The notes beneath the pieces are model-generated. The model ran no database searches. It worked only from the letters and a program-made list of their open reading frames with translations, and was not told where the DNA came from. Shown here piece by piece: positions 1 through 7,586 of a stretch of 47,356 nt of DNA (positions are counted from its first letter, which is position 1; each line of letters begins with the position of its first letter). The position numbers and the translations under genes were made by a program. Origin of the DNA: CBDUBH01 sp965365345 (GTDB lineage: Bacteria > Bacteroidota > Ignavibacteria > Ignavibacteriales > SURF-24); the NCBI GenBank assembly GCA_965365345.1, contig CBDUBH010000016.1, positions 1 through 47,356 on the forward strand, read 5' to 3'.

Positions 1-2
1 AA

Positions 3-407
3 AAAATGTTTTTCAGAACTTACGGATTTATGAAAGAAGCAAGTTTATGGTTTTTTGTAGGTGCGCTTGCAGTCGGATTGATGGAAATTTCAGGACTTCT
101 ACAAGTTTGGCAGAATTTATTGGCACCGGTTACAACCGCATGGTTAAAACTTCCGAAAGAAGCAGCAACAGCATTTGTAATGGGATTAGTAAGAAGAGAT
201 TTCGGTGCTGCCGGTTTGTTTGATCTTTCGCTTACTGCAATGCAAATTACGGTTGCACTTGTAACAATAACTTTATTTGTTCCGTGCATTGCTTCTTTTG
301 TTGTAATGTTAAAAGAAAGAGGTTTGAAACAAGGATTTACAATTTGGTTTGCAACCTGGTTCTTCGCATTTTTAATTGGCGGAGCATTAGCGCAAATTCT
401 TGTTTAA
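3..407 (+). CDS. feoB: Ferrous iron transport protein B, C-terminal end (partial)
   Basis: This is the C-terminal end of a FeoB-type GTP-driven ferrous iron transporter of the inner membrane. The reading frame is open to the left edge, so the G domain and most of the permease lie outside the window. The visible part has hydrophobic membrane segments and the family-typical stretch GLVRRDFGAAGLFDL followed by VTLFVPCIASFVVMLKERG-like sequence (the conserved second Gate-type core with its Cys). It ends with a final membrane helix and a TAA stop. The Met near the left edge is internal, not a start. Identification rests on this conserved tail only; feoA is not visible here. Confidence 0.85.
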   Translation, partial: KMFFRTYGFMKEASLWFFVGALAVGLMEISGLLQVWQNLLAPVTTAWLKLPKEAATAFVMGLVRRDFGAAGLFDLSLTAMQITVALVTITLFVPCIASFVVMLKERGLKQGFTIWFATWFFAFLIGGALAQILV

Positions 408-441
408 GGATTTAAGAAAATAAGAATTTAGAATTGTCGTT

Positions 442-460
442 ATTCCGGCTTGACCGGAAT
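442..460. repeat. Short inverted repeat, REP-like element copy 1
   Basis: The sequence ATTCCGGCTTGACCGGAAT has 7-base arms around a 5-base loop. Close variants occur at 2840-2858 and, in inverted orientation, near 2959-2977. It lies between feoB and the MBL-fold gene, without a T-tract that would make it a good terminator. Confidence 0.7.
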
Positions 461-551
461 CTGACGAAAGCAATAGCAAAAAATTTTTTATTCTTACTTT
501 CTAAAATTCTAAAAATAATTATTCATTAATAATTTTTAATTCTTAATTATT

Positions 552-1256
552 ATGGACTATCCTTTAATTTGGAGCAAAAATAATTTTTCAATTAAGATTT
601 TCTGTTCAATTCCAAATGTTGCAACAGGAATTTTACTTAATTCAAAAAATTCGGTTTTCGTAATTGATCCCGGAGATGGAATTTTGCGTGATCTTACTTC
701 GGAAATCGGCGCAAAAGAAATTTTAAAAATTTCGGATATGTTCATAACTCACGGACATCATGATCATGTTGGCGGAGTTTGGTCATTATTGACTTACATG
801 CGTGTAATGTTAAAGCAAACGCCGCTTAATATTTACTATCCCAAAGGATGCATCGAAATTAAAAGTATTTACAGCGCTTTCATAAATGTTTACGGTGATT
901 CTCTAACTTACAAAATAAATTTGATCGAAATTGAAAATCAAAACTCAATTCATCAAAATGCAATTCAAATAATTCCTTTTCAGGTTAATCACAAAGAATT
1001 TTTGACTGATGGAAGCGGCGTTCGTCAGGTTCCTTCACTCGGCTATAAATTTATTTATGACGAAACTTCAATTTGTTACGGCGGTGATACTGCTTATTGC
1101 GAAACACTTGTTGAAATGGCAAAAGATTCTGATCTTGCCGTAATTGAAGCAGGTGCCGATGATGAAGAAGATACTCAAATGCACTTAACAATAGATGAAG
1201 CAAAAGCGATTGGCGAAAGTGCAAAGGAATATTTCCTAGTGCATGTTCCAGAATGA
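552..1256 (+). CDS. MBL-fold metallohydrolase
   Basis: This is a 234-residue metallo-beta-lactamase-fold protein of the ribonuclease Z/phosphodiesterase-like type. The metal-binding signature THGHHDHVGG (residues 66-75) is intact. It is followed by GGDT (Asp179) as bridging ligand, MHLT (His211) and a C-terminal LVHV (His231), so all usual metal ligands of the fold are present. There is no signal peptide, so it should act in the cytoplasm on a phosphoester or thioester. The substrate cannot be told from sequence. It appears to be a single-gene unit, with repeat-containing intergenic DNA on both sides. Confidence 0.8.
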   Translation: MDYPLIWSKNNFSIKIFCSIPNVATGILLNSKNSVFVIDPGDGILRDLTSEIGAKEILKISDMFITHGHHDHVGGVWSLLTYMRVMLKQTPLNIYYPKGCIEIKSIYSAFINVYGDSLTYKINLIEIENQNSIHQNAIQIIPFQVNHKEFLTDGSGVRQVPSLGYKFIYDETSICYGGDTAYCETLVEMAKDSDLAVIEAGADDEEDTQMHLTIDEAKAIGESAKEYFLVHVPE

Positions 1257-1636
1257 GTTTTCAAGTAAAAAGGTAAATGCAAAAAGTTAGCTTCAAACAA
1301 GTAAAAATTTAAAATTAGTCATTCTCCCGATTATCCCGATTGAATCGGGACGGGATCCGGAATCTTTTTTATCTGTCATTGCGAGGGAATTTATGACCGA
1401 AGCAATCTCTCAAAATGTCGTCTGATTCCGGATCTGTCTTGCATAGCGAGCCAAGGTAGGCAAACCGGAATGACAAAGTAGAGTTTTCATTTCGAACCTG
1501 TCGTTAGACAGCATATTGGGAGAATTCTTAATCCTAATCTTAATCTTAATTTTACTCTTATATTTTTTCTTTTCCTTTCAATTAAAAAAATTATTATCTT
1601 ATTTGAAATCAAAACTTCATAAGTAAAGGAATTGAG
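1257..1636. other. Intergenic stretch filled with repeat fragments
   Basis: No gene is visible. The stretch holds a composite of short repeats (about 1334-1474) and then a run of TTAATC-like units (about 1525-1560) that recurs at 4930-4967. A purine-rich ribosome binding site, AAAGGAATTG, lies just before the ATG at 1637. Confidence 0.6.
1334..1474. repeat. Composite REP-like repeat cluster
   Basis: TCCCGATTGAATCGGGA (1334-1350) is a 7-base-arm palindrome. It is followed by TCATTGCGAGGG...GAAGCAATCTC (1377-1410), a familiar type of dispersed intergenic element. A last pair, ATTCCGG (1425-1431) and CCGGAAT (1465-1471), forms a long-range inverted repeat. The pieces match elements found elsewhere in the first 5 kb. 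Confidence 0.6.
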
Positions 1637-2674
1637 ATGAGAATAATTGTATTTTTCCTTTTTGCCGTTTTGGCTTCACAAATTTCCGCTCAGAAAGATT
1701 CATTAAAATTTGAAAACGAAAAACATCTAAATAACATTAGAATGCTTACCAACGGAGGCGAAAATGCCGAAGCATATCTTTCTTTTGACGAAACAAAATT
1801 AATTTATCAGGCAACATCAGGTGATTTGGAATGTGATCAGATCTTTACTATGAATATTGATGGTTCAGAAAAAAAAATGGTATCCACGGGAAAAGGAAGA
1901 ACAACCTGTGCTTATTATTTACCGGGAGATTCTACGATTCTTTATGCTTCAACTCATCTTGATAATGAAAATTGTCCCGAACCTCCCGATCGTTCAAAAG
2001 GGTATGTTTGGAAACTTTACAATTCATTCAATATTTTCAAAGCAAATGCCGATGGCTCAAACATTGTTCAGCTTACAAATTCAAAAGGTTACGATGCCGA
2101 AGCAACTGTTTCACCCAAAGGCGATAAAATTGTTTTTACTTCAACACGCGATGGCGATCCTGAAATTTACATAATGGATTTGGATGGAAGCAATCAGCAA
2201 AGATTAACTTTTGAAAAAGGATATGATGGCGGCGCATTTTTTTCATTTGATGGAAGCAAAATTGTTTATCGCGCAAGCAGACCAAAAACCGAAAAAGAAA
2301 TGGAAGATTATAACGCACTTGTAAACGATGGTTTGGTTCGCCCGACTGCGCTTGAAATTTATGTGATGGATGCTGATGGTAAAAACAAAAAGCAAATTAC
2401 TAATTTCGGTAAAGCAAGTTTTGCACCATTTTTTCATCCGGATGGAAAAAGAATAATTTTTTCATCGAATGTAAAAAGTGAAAAAGGTCCTATGAATTTT
2501 GATCTTTATATAGTAAATATTGATGGCAGCGGACTTGAACAAATAACTTTTAATGAATCTTTTGACGGATTTCCAATGTTTACAAAAGATGGGAAAAAAT
2601 TAATTTTTGCATCGAACAGATTTAGTTCAAAACAAGGTGATACAAATATTTTTGTTGCCGATTGGAAGGATTAG
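1637..2674 (+). CDS. Secreted TolB-like beta-propeller protein (PD40 repeats)
   Basis: This 345-residue protein begins with a Sec signal peptide (hydrophobic core IVFFLFAVLASQISA, likely cleaved near residue 18) and continues with repeated TolB/WD40-like (PD40) blades. The blades are marked by recurring patterns such as SPKGDKIVFTSTRDGDPEIY and FHPDGKRIIFSSN, each followed by an I-x-x-x-D/N-G-S loop. About five blades can be recognised, enough for a propeller. Such proteins act in the periplasm or at the outer membrane as binding scaffolds. It lacks the N-terminal domain of TolB and there are no tol/pal genes nearby, so I do not call it TolB. Confidence 0.8.
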   Translation: MRIIVFFLFAVLASQISAQKDSLKFENEKHLNNIRMLTNGGENAEAYLSFDETKLIYQATSGDLECDQIFTMNIDGSEKKMVSTGKGRTTCAYYLPGDSTILYASTHLDNENCPEPPDRSKGYVWKLYNSFNIFKANADGSNIVQLTNSKGYDAEATVSPKGDKIVFTSTRDGDPEIYIMDLDGSNQQRLTFEKGYDGGAFFSFDGSKIVYRASRPKTEKEMEDYNALVNDGLVRPTALEIYVMDADGKNKKQITNFGKASFAPFFHPDGKRIIFSSNVKSEKGPMNFDLYIVNIDGSGLEQITFNESFDGFPMFTKDGKKLIFASNRFSSKQGDTNIFVADWKD

Positions 2675-2736
2675 AAGCGTTCAGCTTTTAGCGATCAGAA
2701 TTGAGTTTAACAAATTATATTAAGACGAAAACTATT

Positions 2737-2765
2737 TGTCATATTGAGCGAAGCAAAATATCTTA
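2737..2765. repeat. Dispersed repeat of the TGTCATnnnGAGCGAAGC type
   Basis: This copy reads TGTCATATTGAGCGAAGC followed by AAAATATCTTA. A diverged copy (TGTCATTTAGAGTGAAGC...) lies at 4902-4930, and the related form with GAAGCAATCTC lies at 1377-1410. All copies are intergenic. Confidence 0.6.
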
Positions 2766-2835
2766 GTATTATTCTTTTTATTTATCGCTTCGTTTGTCTT
2801 GGGAAAATTTATTTTCGTAAAATTAAGTTTTTTTC

Positions 2836-2860
2836 TGTCATTCCGGCTTGCCCGGAATCC
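2836..2860. repeat. REP-like element copy 2
   Basis: TGTCATTCCGGCTTGCCCGGAATCC holds the same ATTCCGG...CCGGAAT core as the copy at 442-460, here with a GTCA lead-in. Confidence 0.65.
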
Positions 2861-2957
2861 TTCTTGTTTTTTTCTGTTTGACAAAACTATTTGGTTAAAT
2901 CTCTTATTTTTAGTTTAAGCATATTCAAATTGTTCAAAACATAAATTTAATATAAAA

Positions 2958-2980
2958 GATTCCGTACAAGCCGGAATGAT
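2958..2980. repeat. REP-like element copy 3, inverted orientation
   Basis: GATTCCGTACAAGCCGGAAT followed by GAT is the reverse complement of the ATTCCGGCTTG-type element. It faces the copy at 2836-2860 about 100 bases away, so the two could pair into a large hairpin. Confidence 0.6.
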
Positions 2981-3045
2981 GGACATATTACATTAAAATA
3001 TTTAAATACTTGATATAAATTTCGAAATTCATATAAGAGAAAATT

Positions 3046-4602
3046 ATGAAACGAATAAGTTTATCTTTTACAATTTTGCTTTTACTTTATTCAATTTCAT
3101 TTTCGCAAGTTCCTGTAAATGAAAACAATCCCGAAATCACGGCAAAAGAAATTCAAGATCACATAAATTATTTGGCATCGGATAAACTTGAAGGAAGATT
3201 TTCGGGAAGCGAAGGCGAAAATCTTGCGGCGGAATATATTCAAAATGAATTCAAAAATTACGGATTAAAACCGTTTTTCGAAAATTCATATTTGCAGGAA
3301 TTCCCTTTTATTGCGGGAGTTGAATTGGCAGAAAATAATTCTGCAATAATTGGATTTCAAAAAGAAAAATTTAATTTAAAATTAGAAGATGAATTTATAC
3401 CGCTTTCCTTTTCAGATAATAAAAATCTTGAAAGTGAAGTTGTTTTTGCCGGCTACGGAATTTCTGCATCCGATTTGAATTACGATGATTACAAAAATAT
3501 TGATGTAAAGGATAAAATCGTTTTGGTACTTCGCCATCATCCAGAAATTGAAAATCCGCATTCAAAATTTGATCAATATTCTGATTTCAGATTTAAAGCT
3601 AATACCGCAAAAGAAAAAGGAGCTGCCGGAATAATTTTCTTTAACGGATTTTTCCCGAATGATGATGAAGACAACTTTCCGGATTTGAAATATGATGGAG
3701 CGCCTGCAATTAAAGGCATTTCTGCAATTTTTGTAAAAAGAGATTTTATTGAATCTTTATTTAAAAGTAATAAAAAAGATTTAAAACAGATTCAGGAAAA
3801 AATTAATAAGAATAAGAACCCAAATTCTTTTTCGTTTGAAAATTCAAAAGCAAAAATCTCAACTGATTTGAATTTAGTTGAAAAGAAAGCGCGAAATGTT
3901 GCTGCAATTTTGGAAGGATCAGATCCGGAATTGAAAAACAAATACATTATTATCGGCGCGCATTATGATCATTTGGGTTATGGAGAAACGGGTTCGCTTT
4001 ACAGAGGAAAAGAGAAACAAATTCATAATGGCGCCGATGATAACGCAAGCGGAACCACTGGAGTTTTAGAACTTGCCGAAAAGTTTTCTTCGATGAAAGA
4101 TCAGATTAAACGCAGCATAATTTTTATTGCCTTTTCCGGTGAAGAGTTGGGATTGCTCGGTTCAAATTTCTTTGTAAATAATTCTTCAATTCCGGTTGAA
4201 AAATTTGTTACAATGATAAATATGGATATGATCGGAAGAATGAATGAGGAAAATTCACTTACAATTTATGGCGCTGGAACTTCAAAAATTTGGAAAGATT
4301 TATTGAACGGAATAAATTCAAAATTCAATTTTAATATTTCGTTTAATGATGAAGGATTTGGCCCGAGCGATCATTCCTCTTTTTACGGCAAGCAAATTCC
4401 GGTTCTGTTTTTCTTTACGGGAGTTCACACTGATTACCACAGACCTAGCGATGATGCTGAAACGATAAATTCACAGAAGCAGGAACAAGTCGTAAAATTT
4501 GTTTTTGAAACTGCGAACACAATTTTGAATGAAGATAAATCACCGGATTATGTAAATGTTCCGCGTAAAGATACCGGCGGTGCAATGCGTTTTAAAGTTT
4601 AG
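3046..4602 (+). CDS. Secreted M28 family aminopeptidase with PA domain, stopped before a PDZ domain
   Basis: This 518-residue zinc aminopeptidase of family M28 has a signal peptide (residues 1-20), a protease-associated insert (about 130-270) and the catalytic domain. Zinc ligands and catalytic residues are all visible: GAHYDHLG (His306), ADDNASG (Asp331), SGEELG (Glu366/Glu367), MDMIGR (Asp394) and DYHRPSD (His465). It should trim peptides outside the cytoplasm. The frame ends at a TAG (4600-4602), but the same frame continues directly into a well-preserved PDZ domain up to 4854. Family members commonly carry this C-terminal PDZ, so the stop looks like a recent truncation or a sequence error. 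The catalytic part should still be functional. Confidence 0.88.
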   Translation: MKRISLSFTILLLLYSISFSQVPVNENNPEITAKEIQDHINYLASDKLEGRFSGSEGENLAAEYIQNEFKNYGLKPFFENSYLQEFPFIAGVELAENNSAIIGFQKEKFNLKLEDEFIPLSFSDNKNLESEVVFAGYGISASDLNYDDYKNIDVKDKIVLVLRHHPEIENPHSKFDQYSDFRFKANTAKEKGAAGIIFFNGFFPNDDEDNFPDLKYDGAPAIKGISAIFVKRDFIESLFKSNKKDLKQIQEKINKNKNPNSFSFENSKAKISTDLNLVEKKARNVAAILEGSDPELKNKYIIIGAHYDHLGYGETGSLYRGKEKQIHNGADDNASGTTGVLELAEKFSSMKDQIKRSIIFIAFSGEELGLLGSNFFVNNSSIPVEKFVTMINMDMIGRMNEENSLTIYGAGTSKIWKDLLNGINSKFNFNISFNDEGFGPSDHSSFYGKQIPVLFFFTGVHTDYHRPSDDAETINSQKQEQVVKFVFETANTILNEDKSPDYVNVPRKDTGGAMRFKV

Positions 4603-4854
4603 GTCGGAACAATTCCCGATTATTCATCACAAGCCGATGGGTTTAAAATTACTGGAGTTTCGGAAGGAAGTCCGGGGCAAAAAGCAGGCTTACAGGCAAA
4701 TGATGTGATCGTTGAATTCGGAGGAAAGCCGGTAAAAAATATTTATGATTATATGTATGCGATGAATGAATTTGCCCCGGGTGATGTAGTTGAAGTTGTA
4801 GTTTTACGCAACGGTGAAAAGCAATATTTGAAAATTGAACTAGCAGCAAAGTGA
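4603..4854 (+). pseudogene. PDZ domain in frame behind the M28 peptidase stop codon
   Basis: Reading on from the TAG at 4600-4602 without any frame change gives 83 codons and then TGA. The translation begins VGTIPDYSS and contains GFKITGVSEGSPGQKAGLQ, NDVIVEFGGKPV and a final VVLRNGEKQYLKIEL strand. This is the standard PDZ layout of S1C/M28-linked domains. No ATG or good ribosome binding site precedes it, so it would only be made by readthrough. Without the stop, the full protein would be 602 residues. TAG is used as a normal stop by the neighbouring propeller gene at 2672-2674, which argues against general recoding. Confidence 0.8.
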
Positions 4855-4901
4855 AATTAAAAATTCAAAGATGAAAATATGACAAAGCATTAAAACAAAT
4901 T

Positions 4902-4930
4902 TGTCATTTAGAGTGAAGCGAAAAATCTTT
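4902..4930. repeat. Dispersed repeat, diverged TGTCATnnnGAGCGAAGC copy
   Basis: It reads TGTCATTTAGAGTGAAGC followed by GAAAAATCTTT and matches the copy at 2737-2765. It is directly followed by the TTAATC-rich tract. Confidence 0.55.
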
Positions 4931-5087
4931 TCTTAATCATAATCTTATTTTTAATCTTACTCTTATTTGAAAGATTAAAAGTTGTATTGTTGTTATAAAT
5001 TTGATTTGTTGAAGAAAGAAAAATTTATTCTTTTTAATCATAATCTAATTATTACTTTGATTAAAATTATTGTAAACTCTTACTCCC

Positions 5088-5106
5088 GCCCCGATTAAAT
5101 TGGGGC
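5088..5106. repeat. Small palindrome GCCCC...GGGGC
   Basis: GCCCCGATTAAATTGGGGC has 5-base GC arms around a 9-base AT-rich centre. It resembles the CCCGATTGAATCGGG palindrome at 1334-1350. There is no T-tract on either side, so it is not a typical terminator. Confidence 0.5.
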
Positions 5107-5154
5107 AGACTGTCATATAGCCACTTTCAGCTTTAGGTAGGGAGAGGAAATTTA

Positions 5155-5655
5155 TTATTTCAATTCGTCACTTCCATTGCTTTTATATCCTTCATCACAG
5201 GGAAGATTTGATCCGGCGGCGGATGTTTTGGAAAGTTTATCGCAAATTTCATTTTCGGGATGACCCGCGTGACCTTTTATCCACTTAAATTCTACTTTAT
5301 GAAATTCAACAAGTTGAAGAAGTTTTTCCCAAAGATCAGGATTTACTGCTTTTTCTTTTTTATTTCGCATCCAACCTTTTGCACGCCACGATCTTGCCCA
5401 ACCTTTCATTATTCCATCAACAACATATTTGGAATCAGTAAAAAGCGTAACTTCGCATTTTTCTTTTAAACTGCTTAATCCGACAATTGCTGCGGTCAAT
5501 TCCATTCTGTTATTGGTCGTTAAATTAAATCCACCGGAAATTTCTTTGCGCTTATCTTTATAGACAATAATAACGCCATAACCGCCGGGGCCGGGATTTC
5601 CCAAGCTTCCGCCATCGGTAAATATTTCGATTTTCTTTAAAGGTTTAATCATCAA
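5155..5655 (-). CDS. rnhA: Ribonuclease HI
   Basis: This 166-residue ribonuclease HI degrades the RNA strand of RNA-DNA hybrids (primers, R-loops) in the cytoplasm. All acidic active-site residues are visible: Asp14 (FTDGGSLGNPG), Glu52 (NNRMELTAA), Asp74 (LFTDSKYV) and Asp139 (NEICDKL), with the mobile His129 in KGHAGHPENE. The basic-protrusion region (KGWARSWRAKGW) is also present. A short C-terminal extension of about 20 residues follows the fold. Two Met codons stand at the start; the second would shorten the protein by one residue. It lies downstream of nuoF but is separated from it by a terminator. Confidence 0.95.
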   Translation of the reverse strand: MMIKPLKKIEIFTDGGSLGNPGPGGYGVIIVYKDKRKEISGGFNLTTNNRMELTAAIVGLSSLKEKCEVTLFTDSKYVVDGIMKGWARSWRAKGWMRNKKEKAVNPDLWEKLLQLVEFHKVEFKWIKGHAGHPENEICDKLSKTSAAGSNLPCDEGYKSNGSDELK

Positions 5656-5693
5656 AAAAATTATAGGGTTTAAAATAATCTTAAAATCTTATT

Positions 5694-5723
5694 CATAAAA
5701 AAAGCCGATTAAAAAACCGGCTT
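5694..5723 (-). terminator. Rho-independent terminator after nuoF
   Basis: On the minus strand AAGCCG and CGGCTT form a stem around a 10-base loop, directly followed by a run of seven T. It sits between the nuoF stop and rnhA and closes the nuo operon. Confidence 0.8.
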
Positions 5724-5731
5724 AAATTTTT

Positions 5732-7057
5732 TTATTGTTTTTTGAGTTCGCCAAGTGGAATTGCAGTATGCCTTAATGCATGTACTTTATTTTTAACGGG
5801 AATTACAACTTCATCTTTTACTGCTTTTTCAAATTCATCTCTGAATCTTTCAATCATGAATTTTACAGGCCATGCAGCGGCATCACCTAAAGCACAAATT
5901 GTATTTCCTTCAATATTATTTGCTATTGTTATAAGCAGATCAAGATCAGTTGAGGTTCCGTTACCTCTTGCAATTCTATTAAGAACTTTTTCGAGCCAGC
6001 CGGTTCCTTCGCGACAAGGGGTACATTGTCCGCAACTTTCGTGATGGTAAAATTTTGCAATTCTAGCCAGTACTCTGATAAGATCTGTATCTTCATCCAT
6101 AACCATTACGCCGCCTGTTCCTATTGCGGAGCCGACAGCTTTTAATGATTCGGCATCCATTTTAACGCCTTCAAGACTGTCGCCTCTTAACGGAGGCATA
6201 GAAGATCCGCCGGGAATAACGCATTTGATCTTTTTATTTCCGGGAACACCGCCTGCATAATTGTAAATCAGATCTGTTAATAAAGTACCTGATGGAGCTT
6301 CATAAACTCCCGGTTTATTAACATGACCGCTAATTCCAAAAAGCAAAGTGCCCGGATGTTTCGGTTCACCAATTTTCGAAAACCATTCCCATCCGTTTTT
6401 GATGATATAAGGAACGTTTGCAATTGTTTCAACATTATTTATTGTAGTTGGATTTCCCCACAATCCGAATTGTGCGGGAAACGGAGGTTTAACTCTCGGA
6501 TATCCTCTTTTACCTTCTATTGAATTCATTAAAGCAGATTCTTCGCCGCAAATATAAGCGCCGGCGCCTTTATGAATATAAATTTCACAAGAGAAATTAC
6601 CGCCGAAATTTTCTTTCATCTTCTCGCCGACAAATCCTTTTTCGTAGGCATCATCCAATGCTTTTTGCATTAGTTTGATCCATTTGTGATATTCGCCGCG
6701 AATATAGATATAAGCAACTTTAGCCTGAATTGCGTAACATGCAATCAAAATTCCTTCGATCAACGCATGAGGATTAAATTCAAAAACTTGCCTGTCTTTA
6801 AACGAACCCGGTTCACTTTCATCACCATTGATACAAAGGTATTTTGGTTTATCTGTAGTTTTTGGCATAAAGCTCCATTTCAAACCTGCTGAAAATGCAG
6901 CCCCGCCTCTTCCTCTTAATCCCGATTTTTTTACTTCATCAATAATTTCATCAGGGGTTTTTGCAAAAGCTTTTTTTACGGCTTCGTAACCGCTGTTTTG
7001 CATATAAACATCAATCTGATGAAGATTCGGAATTTCCGGTAAAAGTATTTTTTCCAT
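5732..7057 (-). CDS. nuoF: NADH-quinone oxidoreductase subunit F (NADH-binding, FMN)
   Basis: This 441-residue 51-kDa-type subunit of complex I accepts hydride from NADH onto FMN. The NADH/FMN-binding stretch GLRGRGGAAFSAGLKW (about 47-62) and GAGAYICGEESALMNSIEG are intact. The N3 4Fe-4S ligands ESCGQCTPCREG (about residues 341-352) and a fourth Cys in NTICALGD (about 389) are present. Length is normal for the family. It is the last gene of nuoABCDEF and starts 15 bases after nuoE ends. NuoG, the usual partner of E and F in the N module, is not in this window. Confidence 0.96.
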   Translation of the reverse strand: MEKILLPEIPNLHQIDVYMQNSGYEAVKKAFAKTPDEIIDEVKKSGLRGRGGAAFSAGLKWSFMPKTTDKPKYLCINGDESEPGSFKDRQVFEFNPHALIEGILIACYAIQAKVAYIYIRGEYHKWIKLMQKALDDAYEKGFVGEKMKENFGGNFSCEIYIHKGAGAYICGEESALMNSIEGKRGYPRVKPPFPAQFGLWGNPTTINNVETIANVPYIIKNGWEWFSKIGEPKHPGTLLFGISGHVNKPGVYEAPSGTLLTDLIYNYAGGVPGNKKIKCVIPGGSSMPPLRGDSLEGVKMDAESLKAVGSAIGTGGVMVMDEDTDLIRVLARIAKFYHHESCGQCTPCREGTGWLEKVLNRIARGNGTSTDLDLLITIANNIEGNTICALGDAAAWPVKFMIERFRDEFEKAVKDEVVIPVKNKVHALRHTAIPLGELKKQ

Positions 7058-7072
7058 TATAAATTTTTATTC

Positions 7073-7546
7073 TTATTTAAGTGAATCTAAGATTTCTACC
7101 AATTTTTCTTTTGTAAGATTTTCATGAAAATCTTCATTTATAGCAATCATCGGAGCAGTTCCGCATGAACCCATACATTCAACTTCTTCAATCGAAAATT
7201 TATTATCAGCGGTAACTTCGTTTATTTGAATGCCGAGTTTTTTTATTGTTTCATCAAGAATTTCATATCCGCCGCGAAGCATACAAGAAACATTTGTACA
7301 AACCTGAACGTGATATTTTCCCACAGGTTTTGTAAAATACATTGTATAAAATGTAACAACTGTAAGTACATCAACAACATCAATTTCTAAAATATTTGCA
7401 ATTTCCTGCATAACTTCATTGGTTATATAACCGTTTTGTTCTTGCGCAATGTAAAGTGTTCCCATTACGGCAGCTTTTGAAGTTGGATATTTTTTTCTTA
7501 ATGCTTCGATTTTTTGAAGATTTTCTCTTGTAAATTTAAATTCCAT
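7073..7546 (-). CDS. nuoE: NADH-quinone oxidoreductase subunit E (2Fe-2S)
   Basis: This 157-residue 24-kDa-type subunit carries the N1a 2Fe-2S cluster in a thioredoxin-like fold. The four ligands are Cys83 and Cys88 (VCTNVSCML) and Cys124 and Cys128 (ECMGSCGTAP). The N-terminal helical domain (to about residue 75) is typical. It sits between nuoD and nuoF in the same orientation, with short gaps that fit one transcript. Confidence 0.96.
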   Translation of the reverse strand: MEFKFTRENLQKIEALRKKYPTSKAAVMGTLYIAQEQNGYITNEVMQEIANILEIDVVDVLTVVTFYTMYFTKPVGKYHVQVCTNVSCMLRGGYEILDETIKKLGIQINEVTADNKFSIEEVECMGSCGTAPMIAINEDFHENLTKEKLVEILDSLK

Positions 7547-7586
7547 TATTCGTAAAATCTTATTTCGTATTTATAAATTTAATTCG

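Larger units (their letters stand above)
2675..3045. other. Intergenic stretch with three repeat copies
   Basis: No gene is visible. It contains three dispersed repeat copies (2737-2765, 2836-2860, 2958-2980), in AT-rich DNA. The M28 peptidase gene that follows is preceded by AAGAGAAA rather than a strong Shine-Dalgarno sequence. Confidence 0.55.
4855..5154. other. Intergenic stretch between convergent genes, with repeats
   Basis: No gene is visible. It holds a dispersed repeat (4902-4930), a TTAATC-rich tract (4930-4967, again near 5035-5060) and a small palindrome (5088-5106). It separates the plus-strand M28 gene from minus-strand rnhA, and no convincing terminator is apparent. Confidence 0.55.

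Noticed and set aside
442..460. Reading the ATTCCGG palindrome as the feoB terminator
   Set aside because: No T-run follows the stem, and the same element occurs elsewhere in positions without a gene end.
4649..4849. Minus-strand frame over the PDZ remnant
   Set aside because: The plus strand encodes a clean PDZ domain here; the opposite frame is a shadow.
1257..5154. A CRISPR array or insertion sequence to explain the repeats
   Set aside because: Copies are irregularly spaced, differ in type, have no unique spacers of constant length and no transposase gene is nearby.
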